Assembly: GCA_021299615.1 (NCBI GenBank)
Contig: JAJTHC010000060.1
Coordinates: forward strand, 1 to 6,321
From: Vampirovibrionales bacterium
GTDB taxonomy: Bacteria; Cyanobacteriota; Vampirovibrionia; Vampirovibrionales; JAJTHC01
Direction: 5' to 3'
Length of the DNA stretch: 6,321 nt
Shown here: piece after piece, positions 1 to 5,483 of the stretch
Position numbering within the stretch: the first letter of the stretch is position 1
Layout of the letters: every line of letters begins with the position of its first letter
Program-made: the position numbers and the translations under genes
Notes under the pieces: model-generated
The model's input: the letters and a program-made list of their open reading frames with translations, nothing else
Database searches by the model: none
What the model was told of the DNA's origin: nothing

Positions 1-1
1 A

Positions 2-205
2 AATCAACGTCAGCTGGATTGTTTACATGGCATGACGACTCACGTTCAACACGCCCAAGCGACGCTCAACACGCCGTCATTTCCGCTGGATCTCGTGAGC
101 ATCCCCCTCACCGATGCCTTGCGTGAACTCGACACGCTTTTGGGGATTGATACATCAGAAGCGGTTTTAGACGAAGTCTTTTCTCGTTTTTGTGTCGGCA
201 AATAA
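2..205 (+). CDS. mnmE: MnmE (TrmE) tRNA modification GTPase, C-terminal fragment
   Basis: This is the last 67 codons of a gene that begins before the window. MnmE is a GTPase that, with MnmG, installs the (carboxymethyl)aminomethyl group on U34 of certain tRNAs in the cytoplasm. The frame opens with NQRQ, which matches the conserved N-x-R-(H/Q) motif of the C-terminal helical domain. It continues with a helix containing LTDALRELDTLLG and closes with FSRFCVGK. The family signature is a protein ending in FCIGK, whose Cys is the conserved C-terminal residue, and the Ile-to-Val change here is conservative. No G-domain is visible because it lies upstream. No terminator is evident in the 71 bases before the next gene. 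The identification rests on the C-terminal signature and the preceding helix pattern and is strong for a fragment. Confidence 0.9.
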   Translation, partial: NQRQLDCLHGMTTHVQHAQATLNTPSFPLDLVSIPLTDALRELDTLLGIDTSEAVLDEVFSRFCVGK

Positions 206-276
206 AGCTTTTGTGTTAAGATAGAATTGTTCAGCTTTCCTTGTCACAAAATATCTTCACAAACGAAAAGAGACTT

Positions 277-678
277 ATGAAGCCTATTGCTTTTCCTTTT
301 TCTATTTCAAAAACACCACCGTCTTGTATTCCGCAACGGCAGGGGCATACGCTAGAAGTCCTCGCAGGGCTTGAAAAAGATGTATTTGAATTGACTCAAA
401 ACCAAGACGCTTTAAGCTCTGAACTTCAAGAAGTCAACACCGAAAAACTGCAAATAATTTTAGCTCATTTAAAACAATACTGTGCAGATTTGTTTAATTT
501 GAGACAATTGGGAAAACGATACGCTTCAACACTAGAAAAAATTAAAACGAGCGTGGATGATGACAAAGAGCATTCTTTTAAAGAGTTGCTAGAACAAAAC
601 CTAAATCCCAAACAACTGGAAGAGATTTTCAATTATTATAATAGCTTACTGATAAGAATAGAGTCCTTTATCAATTAG
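277..678 (+). CDS. Hypothetical helical protein, 133 aa, AT-rich
   Basis: I do not recognise this protein. I place the start at ATG 277, behind the purine-rich stretch AAAAGAGA (266-273), rather than at the in-frame TTG at 241, which has no ribosome site. After a short N-terminal stretch with prolines (SKTPPSCIPQR) the rest looks almost wholly alpha-helical. It is rich in Leu, Glu, Gln and Lys with heptad-like spacing (about residues 24-95), then a charged break (SVDDDKEH) and a second helical part to the end. There is no signal peptide or membrane segment, so a soluble coiled-coil or helical-bundle protein is likely. The coding sequence is visibly richer in A and T than the malic enzyme next to it, which may mean weak constraint or separate origin. 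A helical flagellar or secretion chaperone of the FlgN type was considered, but no motif proves it. It ends just before a shared terminator. Confidence 0.7.
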   Translation: MKPIAFPFSISKTPPSCIPQRQGHTLEVLAGLEKDVFELTQNQDALSSELQEVNTEKLQIILAHLKQYCADLFNLRQLGKRYASTLEKIKTSVDDDKEHSFKELLEQNLNPKQLEEIFNYYNSLLIRIESFIN

Positions 679-703
679 TGAGAGCCGTCCAAAATAGAAA
701 GAC

Positions 704-734
704 ACGCCCTTTCATAAAAGAAAAGGCGTATTTT
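704..734. terminator. Bidirectional intrinsic terminator between convergent genes
   Basis: The arms are ACGCC-C-TTTC (704-713) and GAAA-A-GGCGT (720-729). They give a five-plus-four base-pair stem with one C/A mismatch and a six-base loop. ATTTT follows on the plus strand. On the minus strand the hairpin is followed by a T-rich stretch (complement of 690-702). It lies between the stop of the 133-aa gene and the stop of the malic enzyme, so it can serve both. Confidence 0.7.
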
Positions 735-748
735 CACAAAACTACGAT

Positions 749-3310
749 TTAAGCGTTCAAGTAGGCTTCCAATTTTTGAGCAATGTCGTCAGGCGTGTAT
801 TCGTTCACACGATTCACCCCTGTATCGATCGCGGCTTGAGCCACCGCTTTTGCCACCATCGGAGGCACCGACAAATCAAAGACCGACGGAATAATCACGC
901 CGTTATTAAGGTCGTCTTCCGTCACGACAGAAGCGATCGCATAGGCAGCTGCCAGCTTCATTTCTTCGTTAATGACAGATGCTCGCATATCCAACGCCCC
1001 ACGGAAAATACCAGGGAACGCCAAGCAATTGTTGACTTGGTTAGGGAAATCGCTACGACCTGTTGCCATAATTCTAACACCAGCGGCATGGGCTTCATGG
1101 GGCATGATTTCAGGCGTGGGGTTTGCCATCGCCAGCACAATGGGGTCAGGGTTCATGGTGCGAATCATGTCTTGCGTGAAGGCACCAGGAACAGACAAGC
1201 CGATGAGGATGTCGGATCCACGAACGGCGTCATCCAAACTACCTTGCATGCCTGTCAGGTTGGTGAGCTTAGCGATTTTTTCTTTAAACTCGTTCATCCC
1301 AGCGGTACGACCTTCGTAGATGATTCCTTTGGTGTCACAAATAATAATGTCTTTCACCCCAGCACGCAAGAGCAAACGAGACACGCTTAAGGCAGATGCC
1401 CCAGCTCCGTTGACGGCAATACGCACTTCGTTGAGGTTTTTGCCGACGGCTTTCACCGCATTTAAAATCGCCGCAACGGCAACTACAGCCGTACCGTGTT
1501 GATCGTCGTGGAAAATGGGGATATTCGTTTCAGCAATCAAGCGATCTTCAAGCTCAAAGCATCGAGGGGCGGCAATATCTTCAAGGTTAATCCCACCAAA
1601 AATGGGGGTTAACGCTTTAATAGAATCGAATAATTCATCCACATTTTGCGTATTTAAGCAAATGGGGAAGGCTTCGACATCGCCAAAGGCTTTGAACAAA
1701 ACGCTTTTGCCTTCCATGACAGGCAAACCAGCACCTGCTCCGATATTACCCAAGCCCAAGACGGCAGAACCGTCGGTAATTACGGCCACCAAGTTACGTT
1801 TACACGTTAAGTTGTAAACTTCAGTCGGATCTTCTTGAATGGCTCGGCAGGCTTTAACGGCGTTCGGCACGGCGTGAATTTCTTCAAGCACCTTTTGATT
1901 GGTCACTTTCACCGCTGTGGTCGTTTCGATCACACCTTGGTAACGACGACGCAATTCCATGGCTTTTTCATCCGTGGTCATGGCTTCATAGGCTTTTTCG
2001 GTGGAAGGAGGCTTAATCCAAGATGCACTGCCTTCTTTCATGTATTTCAGCACGTTAGCTTCAATACTTTGAGGCGACACCAACTCACGAGCCACACCAT
2101 CTTCTAAAGCGGATTGAGCCACCGCACGAGCAACAGTGCCTGCCACACGAGCATCCATGGTCGGCAACAAGTGCGTGGTGGAAAGATCTTCATCATTCAC
2201 CATGCCAGCGAGTGCAAAGGTTGCGGCGACAAACATGCGACGGGTCAAACGAGTCGCACACACATCTAAAGCCCCTCTCAAAATACCGGGGTATGCCATC
2301 GCAACATTCAAGGCATTAGGGAATTCGGACTGTTGAGACGCATAAATATACGCCCCTTCAGCGATCGCTTCTTGGTAAGACAATTCCGCTTCAGGCAATG
2401 AAAAAGCAAAAACCACAGGCTTTTCAGCCATACGCCGAATCAAATTGGCTTGAATATGGACGGCATCTTTGTAACCGATGTAAGCATCCGCATCGTCAAA
2501 GCAGGATTCGAGCGATTGAATTACGTTTTGTGGATTCGTGTGACGTGCCAACTGGGCTTTCATCCAGCTCATGCCAACAGGGCGGTTATTGGCGATGCGT
2601 CCATGTTCATCACACAAAAGAAGTTCTTTCACGCCGAGTTGAATCAACAAGCGAGCCGTGGCAATACCACTGGTTCCCACGCCAAACATCACGATTTTGG
2701 CATCTTTCAATTTTTTTCCAGCCACTTTTAAGGCATTCATAATGCCAGCAGCAACGACAACGGCTGTAGAATGTTCACCGTGCATCACAGGCACATTCAA
2801 GGCACGCTTGAGTTTGTCTTCAATCACATAGCAATCAGGGGCTTTGATGCCTTCGAGTTGAAAGGCGCCGAAGGTGGGTTCTAGCTGACGCAAGGTTTCC
2901 ACGAATTGCTCTTCATCGTCGGTGTCAATGGCGATAGGCACGGCATCGATGTTCGCTAAATGCTTGTGTAAAATCGCCTTCGATTCCAAAATAGGAATCG
3001 ACGCTTCGGCTCCTGCTTCACCCAAGCCGTAAACGCTGGAACCGTTAGAAACGATACCAATGGTATTGCCTCGCATGGTGTAAGGGAAGGAGATTTGCTC
3101 GTCTTTTTGGATTTCTAAACAAGGCTTGGCAACACCTGGTGTGTAAACCACCGCAAGAGCTTCGCTGTCTGGCACAGGGGTTTTGACTTGGATTTTCAAT
3201 AAGCCGTTGTACAAGCGACGAATACCAATGCCGTCATGGGCTTGTTGAAAAAGAGGATCGTTGCCGAAAGAAGGGGCATTGTTTTCACGGGTCGGGGTTT
3301 CGTTGGTCAT
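749..3310 (-). CDS. Tandem malic enzyme: degenerate malic unit fused to a malic unit lacking the catalytic Tyr
   Basis: Malic enzyme converts malate to pyruvate, CO2 and NAD(P)H in the cytoplasm. This 853-residue protein is about twice the length of small bacterial malic enzymes because it holds two such units. Unit 1 is roughly residues 20-425 and unit 2 roughly 450-853, aligned with an offset of 424-425. Unit 2 has the full core: TDGSAVLGLGNIG, MEGK (K535), LED (E577, D578), HDDQHGT (D602, D603), GAGAS (635-639), ANPTPE (N730), GRSDFPNQVNN (751-761). Unit 1 has the catalytic YTPGVA (Y56) and K111. It carries G154, G178/E179 with a one-residue deletion, L305, QQSE 326-329 and V336 where unit 2 has metal, malate and nucleotide residues. 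Unit 2 has A480 at the Tyr position. The start at 3310 is chosen for its CAGGAG site; a longer frame from 3352 has none. MaeB-type fusions carry phosphotransacetylase instead, which is absent here. NAD versus NADP use cannot be told. Confidence 0.9.
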   Translation of the reverse strand: MTNETPTRENNAPSFGNDPLFQQAHDGIGIRRLYNGLLKIQVKTPVPDSEALAVVYTPGVAKPCLEIQKDEQISFPYTMRGNTIGIVSNGSSVYGLGEAGAEASIPILESKAILHKHLANIDAVPIAIDTDDEEQFVETLRQLEPTFGAFQLEGIKAPDCYVIEDKLKRALNVPVMHGEHSTAVVVAAGIMNALKVAGKKLKDAKIVMFGVGTSGIATARLLIQLGVKELLLCDEHGRIANNRPVGMSWMKAQLARHTNPQNVIQSLESCFDDADAYIGYKDAVHIQANLIRRMAEKPVVFAFSLPEAELSYQEAIAEGAYIYASQQSEFPNALNVAMAYPGILRGALDVCATRLTRRMFVAATFALAGMVNDEDLSTTHLLPTMDARVAGTVARAVAQSALEDGVARELVSPQSIEANVLKYMKEGSASWIKPPSTEKAYEAMTTDEKAMELRRRYQGVIETTTAVKVTNQKVLEEIHAVPNAVKACRAIQEDPTEVYNLTCKRNLVAVITDGSAVLGLGNIGAGAGLPVMEGKSVLFKAFGDVEAFPICLNTQNVDELFDSIKALTPIFGGINLEDIAAPRCFELEDRLIAETNIPIFHDDQHGTAVVAVAAILNAVKAVGKNLNEVRIAVNGAGASALSVSRLLLRAGVKDIIICDTKGIIYEGRTAGMNEFKEKIAKLTNLTGMQGSLDDAVRGSDILIGLSVPGAFTQDMIRTMNPDPIVLAMANPTPEIMPHEAHAAGVRIMATGRSDFPNQVNNCLAFPGIFRGALDMRASVINEEMKLAAAYAIASVVTEDDLNNGVIIPSVFDLSVPPMVAKAVAQAAIDTGVNRVNEYTPDDIAQKLEAYLNA

Positions 3311-3318
3311 GGGGGAGA

Positions 3319-3324
3319 CTCCTG
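3319..3324 (-). promoter_or_regulatory. Ribosome binding site that fixes the malic enzyme start
   Basis: On the minus strand the site reads CAGGAG, eight bases before the ATG at 3310-3308. The other in-frame ATG at 3352-3350 has only AT-rich sequence upstream, so the shorter protein is preferred. Confidence 0.8.
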
Positions 3325-3337
3325 TTTTTAAGGTAGA

Positions 3338-3357
3338 ATAATGACTAATCATATAAT
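3338..3357. promoter_or_regulatory. AT-rich dyad just upstream of the malic enzyme, possible operator
   Basis: ATGA (3341-3344) and TCAT (3349-3352) are inverted around CTAA, flanked by AT-rich sequence that includes TATTAT and TATATG on the minus strand. It sits 27-46 bases upstream of the malic enzyme start, where a promoter and operator are expected. One half resembles a Fur half-site (TCATTAT on the minus strand), but the other half matches poorly. The assignment is weak. Confidence 0.3.
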
Positions 3358-3487
3358 AGAACAGTTAATCTCATTGTAGCTTAAATTGTTGCTTATGGCA
3401 CGTTATGGGTTCAAGACTCCTCTATTTAGCATCCACTGATCAATATAGATGTTTGCCTAAAATGAAAAAATATGATTTAATAGAGAC

Positions 3488-3524
3488 TTAATGTTTGAAA
3501 AAGATATTCTTTAGAAAACATTAA
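3488..3524. promoter_or_regulatory. 37-bp AT-rich dyad in the divergent spacer
   Basis: TTAATGTTT (3488-3496) is the exact reverse complement of AAACATTAA (3516-3524). Inside them, in the same register, AAAGA (3500-3504) pairs with TCTTT (3508-3512). That makes 14 of 18 positions complementary around a centre at 3506. No T-run follows on either strand, so it does not look like a terminator. It is more likely a binding site or a local DNA/RNA structure serving the 76-aa gene downstream. Confidence 0.45.
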
Positions 3525-3549
3525 TACACATTGTGTCCTTATATATATT
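3521..3549 (+). promoter_or_regulatory. Candidate promoter with an internal ACACA-T-TGTGT palindrome
   Basis: TTAATA (3521-3526, four of six to the -35 consensus) is followed after 17 bases by TATATT (3544-3549, five of six to the -10 consensus). Between them ACACA (3526-3530) and TGTGT (3532-3536) form a perfect inverted repeat around one base. This is a position where a repressor could block polymerase. Transcription would begin near 3556, about 55 bases before ATG 3611. The region is AT-rich, so chance matches are a real risk. Confidence 0.4.
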
Positions 3550-3597
3550 AGTATTAGTCCAATTTAAAATCTACGCTGCCGATTCAGCGAGGTTTTT

Positions 3598-3603
3598 AGG
3601 AGG
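3598..3603 (+). promoter_or_regulatory. Consensus Shine-Dalgarno of the 76-aa gene
   Basis: AGGAGG lies seven bases (all T) before ATG 3611. This near-perfect site decides the start and is the best evidence that the small gene is translated. An upstream in-frame extension would encode an unrelated hydrophobic stretch and has no such site. Confidence 0.8.
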
Positions 3604-3610
3604 TTTTTTT

Positions 3611-3841
3611 ATGTCTATGGATGTCGTTCGCCATCGTGCGAAGCTCCCTAGTTCTATGCAAATTGCACCCACCGTGGTGGTTTCAAGTGGTGGGGATTTT
3701 TCCAAGAAGCATCTTGGTTCGGGATCAAGATTGCAACCCTTAGCATCAGATACCTTAGAATTGAGTAAAAAGCGTCATCAATCCACGCCTACGGCTCCGT
3801 CCTTATTGCAACGGCTCGGGCAAGCCTTTAAGGCAAAATAG
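3611..3841 (+). CDS. Small basic hypothetical protein, 76 aa
   Basis: I do not recognise this protein. It has about twelve Lys/Arg against four Asp/Glu, many Ser, and no Cys. No signal peptide or membrane segment is visible. The middle (SSGGDFSKKHLGSGSRLQP) looks flexible, and the C-terminus ends in a short amphipathic helix (SLLQRLGQAFKAK). A nucleic-acid-, ribosome- or membrane-associated role would fit the charge, but this is a guess. The gene is supported by a consensus AGGAGG site, a candidate promoter and its own strong terminator, so it looks like a single-gene transcript. It is divergent from the malic enzyme and convergent with the secreted-protein gene. Confidence 0.7.
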   Translation: MSMDVVRHRAKLPSSMQIAPTVVVSSGGDFSKKHLGSGSRLQPLASDTLELSKKRHQSTPTAPSLLQRLGQAFKAK

Positions 3842-3877
3842 ACTTCTTTTTAGAAAGAAGTCTATTGCTTAATTTTT
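3837..3877. terminator. Strong intrinsic terminator containing the stop codon of the 76-aa gene
   Basis: A perfect 13-bp stem (3837-3849 with 3854-3866) closes on the loop TTAG and is followed on the plus strand by GCTTAATTTTTC. The left arm starts two bases before the TAG stop (3839-3841), so the terminating ribosome would overlap the hairpin. On the minus strand the same hairpin lies 19 bases past the stop of the secreted-protein gene and could terminate it too, although the T-run there is poor. Confidence 0.8.
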
Positions 3878-3884
3878 CTAACAT

Positions 3885-4376
3885 TTAAGGCTTCTTTGCC
3901 TTAAACAAGTGCGGATTCTGTTGAATAAATTGAGCCTTGTAGTGATTGACCTTGTTTGAAAAGTCCGTAATCGGCAAGCCGTCTTCACTATAGCCGTAAA
4001 TGGTAGGAGCCACTTCAACAGCATTGGTTTCAATACGAATCACGCCGTCCCCCGTCGTGTAAGGGATTTCCACATAGCCTTCAGGATTAACCGATGCGTT
4101 CACTTGCGGAACAACAGGACTCCTTTCGACTACTTTTGAAGACTTACAGGGTACTGCTTTCGTGGAAGCGTCTTCTTCTTCTGTGTCGATATAAGAAGGA
4201 ATGTCTTGTTCTTCGGGCAGGCTTGGAATGACGACCTTGGCTTTAGGTATGTAATGCTGTTGCGTAAAATGAGGCAAACGCTCAATCCCCGATTGAGGCA
4301 AGTTTGTATAATCGGCTTGAGCTAGGCTAGGGGCTAAAATCACGAGGCTTGCGAGTAAAAAAACGTGTCTTTTCAT
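3885..4376 (-). CDS. Secreted hypothetical protein with Sec signal peptide, 163 aa
   Basis: I do not recognise the mature domain. The N-terminus is a textbook Sec signal peptide: MKRH, a hydrophobic core (VFLLASLVILA), then SLAQA with likely cleavage after Ala21 before DYTN. There is no lipobox, and the single Cys (C77) is internal. The mature protein of about 142 residues should therefore be exported, free or peripheral. Residues 55-75 are acidic and Pro-containing (linker-like). Residues 98-135 look beta-rich, with alternating Val, Ile and Tyr (GYVEIPYTTGDGVIRIE). The C-terminus is Lys-rich. The start at 4376 has AAGGAG at 4390-4385, eight bases away; a longer frame from 4418 lacks this. 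The gene lies 51 bases downstream of fur on the same strand with no terminator between, so Fur-linked expression and a role in metal or envelope homeostasis are possible but unproven. Confidence 0.75.
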   Translation of the reverse strand: MKRHVFLLASLVILAPSLAQADYTNLPQSGIERLPHFTQQHYIPKAKVVIPSLPEEQDIPSYIDTEEEDASTKAVPCKSSKVVERSPVVPQVNASVNPEGYVEIPYTTGDGVIRIETNAVEVAPTIYGYSEDGLPITDFSNKVNHYKAQFIQQNPHLFKAKKP

Positions 4377-4427
4377 AAGGTGAACTCCTTTTATATCAAT
4401 CGTAAAAGCTTGCCTCACTATTGTAAC

Positions 4428-4865
4428 TTATTTTTTACAGCGTGCATAAAGTTTCACTTGAACATCCACCAATTCGGCACCCATCGCCGCACAAAGGCGT
4501 TGGGCTTCGGCGTAAATCACACTGCTTTCAAACTCCTTGGTTTCATGGCAGTCCACACAAATCAAGTGATGATGCGGTTCATCTTCATCACGAATAAGCT
4601 CGTATTGCTTGGTGTCTTCCCCAAAATCGACTTCTCTTAACACGCCGTGACTCGCCAATAGCTTGAGCGTGCGGTAAGACGTCGCCAAAGAAATATCAAC
4701 TTTCTCTTGCTTCAACGTGGTGTACACGTGTTCCGCACTGATGTGTTCACCATTGGGCAGGTCATAAAAAATGTCTAAAACTCGCTCACGCTGGGGAGTC
4801 AGACGTAAGCCCTTGGCTTTAAGTTCGGTAATTAATTCGGATTTTGTTTGCGTTTTTAAGGTCAT
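4428..4865 (-). CDS. fur: Fur-family metal-responsive regulator (cyanobacterial FurA-like)
   Basis: Fur proteins are dimeric DNA-binding regulators that sense Fe2+, Zn2+ or peroxide. The winged-helix domain spans about residues 10-80: RLTPQRERVLDIF, LPNGEHISAEHVY and the recognition helix SLATSYRTLKLL. Residue 63 is Ser where Val or Ile is usual. The dimerisation/metal domain has HHHLIC-VDC (H98-H100, C103, C106) and E111. The C-terminus is unusual. The family normally ends with a CxxC, but here C143-K-K is followed directly by the stop, and the His often found in the preceding strand is Val (DVQVKLYARC). The ribosome site is weak (TGAGA at best). A 31-base gap separates the start from the large palindrome upstream, so the leader is unusual. 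The blocks listed recall cyanobacterial FurA; Zur or PerR function cannot be excluded. Confidence 0.9.
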   Translation of the reverse strand: MTLKTQTKSELITELKAKGLRLTPQRERVLDIFYDLPNGEHISAEHVYTTLKQEKVDISLATSYRTLKLLASHGVLREVDFGEDTKQYELIRDEDEPHHHLICVDCHETKEFESSVIYAEAQRLCAAMGAELVDVQVKLYARCKK

Positions 4866-4896
4866 CGTTGGGGTCTCATCAATTTGTTAAAAAAGG

Positions 4897-5042
4897 TTGA
4901 ATGCACAGAGAACGTTCAAGTCGGATGAAGATTCAAGGAAAAACAAACGGCTTGTGAGGCGTGTACAGAGACGTACATAACGAACAAACGGCTTGTTTTG
5001 ACACAGAAGATTCGCCGAATGGGACATTCTCTGTACATTCAA
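4897..5042. repeat. 146-bp imperfect palindromic element between fur and tatA
   Basis: The two halves are complementary in one register with no insertions or deletions, centred between 4969 and 4970. By hand count about 45 of 73 positions are Watson-Crick pairs. The outer arms 4897-4915 and 5024-5042 (TTGAATG, ACAGAGAA, GT) match at 17 of 19. A 13-base sequence ACAAACGGCTTGT occurs twice, at 4943-4955 and 4984-4996, and as a near-palindrome it also pairs with itself at 10 of 13. The apex is TGTAC-AGAGAC-GTACA (4962-4977). The ACAGAGA motif recurs in both arms and the apex, suggesting internal duplication. It resembles the size and symmetry of Rickettsia palindromic elements or small MITEs. 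No transposase or obvious target duplication was seen. Confidence 0.75.
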
Positions 5043-5045
5043 TTA

Positions 5046-5074
5046 GTGACGGAATCATCTTTCTATATTATAAT
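5046..5074 (+). promoter_or_regulatory. tatA promoter
   Basis: GTGACG (5046-5051, four of six to the -35 consensus) is followed after 17 bases by a perfect TATAAT (5069-5074). Transcription would start near 5081, giving a 40-base leader with AGAGGGG (5107-5113) eight bases before ATG 5122. The -10 box is nearly symmetric (TATTATAATA), so it also reads as a -10 on the minus strand, but no good -35 was found for that direction. Confidence 0.65.
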
Positions 5075-5121
5075 ACAAGTATCAAAATAAGTGCTAAAAA
5101 TAAGTAAGAGGGGTTAACGTT

Positions 5122-5346
5122 ATGTTTCCAACATTAGGAATAGGTGAGTTACTGCTCGTACTGGCGTTAGTCTTGCTACTGTTTGGACCTGGCAAATTGC
5201 CACAAGTGGCACAATCCTTAGGGGAAGCGGTGAATCGCTTTCGCAACGGCACCAGCAAAGTGACGGATGTCAAGGCAAGCGATCCTAAAATAAGCGAAGC
5301 CCCTTCCAAAGCATCCGCTTCTGATACCATTTCTCAGATTGAGTAG
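5122..5346 (+). CDS. tatA: TatA, twin-arginine translocase pore-forming subunit
   Basis: TatA oligomers form the passage for folded proteins carrying twin-arginine signal peptides in the cytoplasmic membrane. The 74-residue protein has the family layout. A short N-terminus (MFPTLGIGE, with the polar Glu9) is followed by a single membrane helix (LLLVLALVLLLF, about 10-21), the hinge FGPGKLP (21-27), an amphipathic helix (QVAQSLGEAVNRFRNG) and a polar, Ser/Lys-rich tail. The FGPxKLP motif is diagnostic of TatA/E, and a TatB would usually be longer. Its start is supported by AGAGGGG at eight bases and a good promoter. No tatC lies downstream within the window, so the Tat genes are not in one operon here unless tatC is further away. 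Palindromic elements flank it on both sides. Confidence 0.9.
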   Translation: MFPTLGIGELLLVLALVLLLFGPGKLPQVAQSLGEAVNRFRNGTSKVTDVKASDPKISEAPSKASASDTISQIE

Positions 5347-5368
5347 CGACTAGGTGGATTCTAGGAGC

Positions 5369-5427
5369 CTAGACTCGCAGATGTGTGAGGTGTACACAAA
5401 CGTACATAAGCACATCGAGAATCGTAG
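5369..5427. repeat. Hairpin element downstream of tatA sharing its core with the 146-bp palindrome
   Basis: The apex is TGTAC-ACAAAC-GTACA (5391-5406). Further out GATGTG (5380-5385) pairs with CACATC (5411-5416), and GACTC (5372-5376) with GAATC (5419-5423) apart from one C/A position; CTA/TAG pairs lie beyond. The stretch TGTGAGG..TGTACAnAnACGTACATAA (5384-5409) repeats 4953-4980 with two bases deleted, yet the flanking stems are different sequences that still pair. This suggests a diverged relative of the element on the other side of tatA. A smaller inverted repeat, TCTAGG-AG-CCTAGA (5360-5373), overlaps its left edge. There is no T-run, so terminator function for tatA is doubtful. Confidence 0.6.
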
Positions 5428-5483
5428 CGACAACGAAGACGCCAGACGCTATTTAAACTGAGAATTGGTATGAAGAAGTGCCT

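Noticed and set aside
776..1390. 204-codon open frame on the plus strand, and several shorter ones up to 2742
   Set aside because: They lie wholly antisense to the well-supported malic enzyme, have His/Arg-rich nonsense composition and lack ribosome sites.
749..3310. MaeB-type malic enzyme with phosphotransacetylase domain
   Set aside because: The length is similar, but the C-terminal half is clearly a second malic-enzyme unit (LED, HDDQHGT, GRSDFPNQVNN), with no phosphotransacetylase motifs.
3338..3357. Fur box upstream of the malic enzyme
   Set aside because: Only about 12 of 19 positions match the classical consensus in an AT-rich region. One half-site is poor, so it is recorded only as a weak dyad.
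4897..5042. CRISPR array or tRNA gene
   Set aside because: There are only two copies of the 13-mer and no regular spacer series. No cloverleaf or TTCRA-type T-loop is present. A palindrome explains the structure better.
5360..5373. Terminator of tatA at TCTAGG-AG-CCTAGA
   Set aside because: The stem is short, the loop is two bases (or four with a shorter stem), and no T-run follows on either strand.
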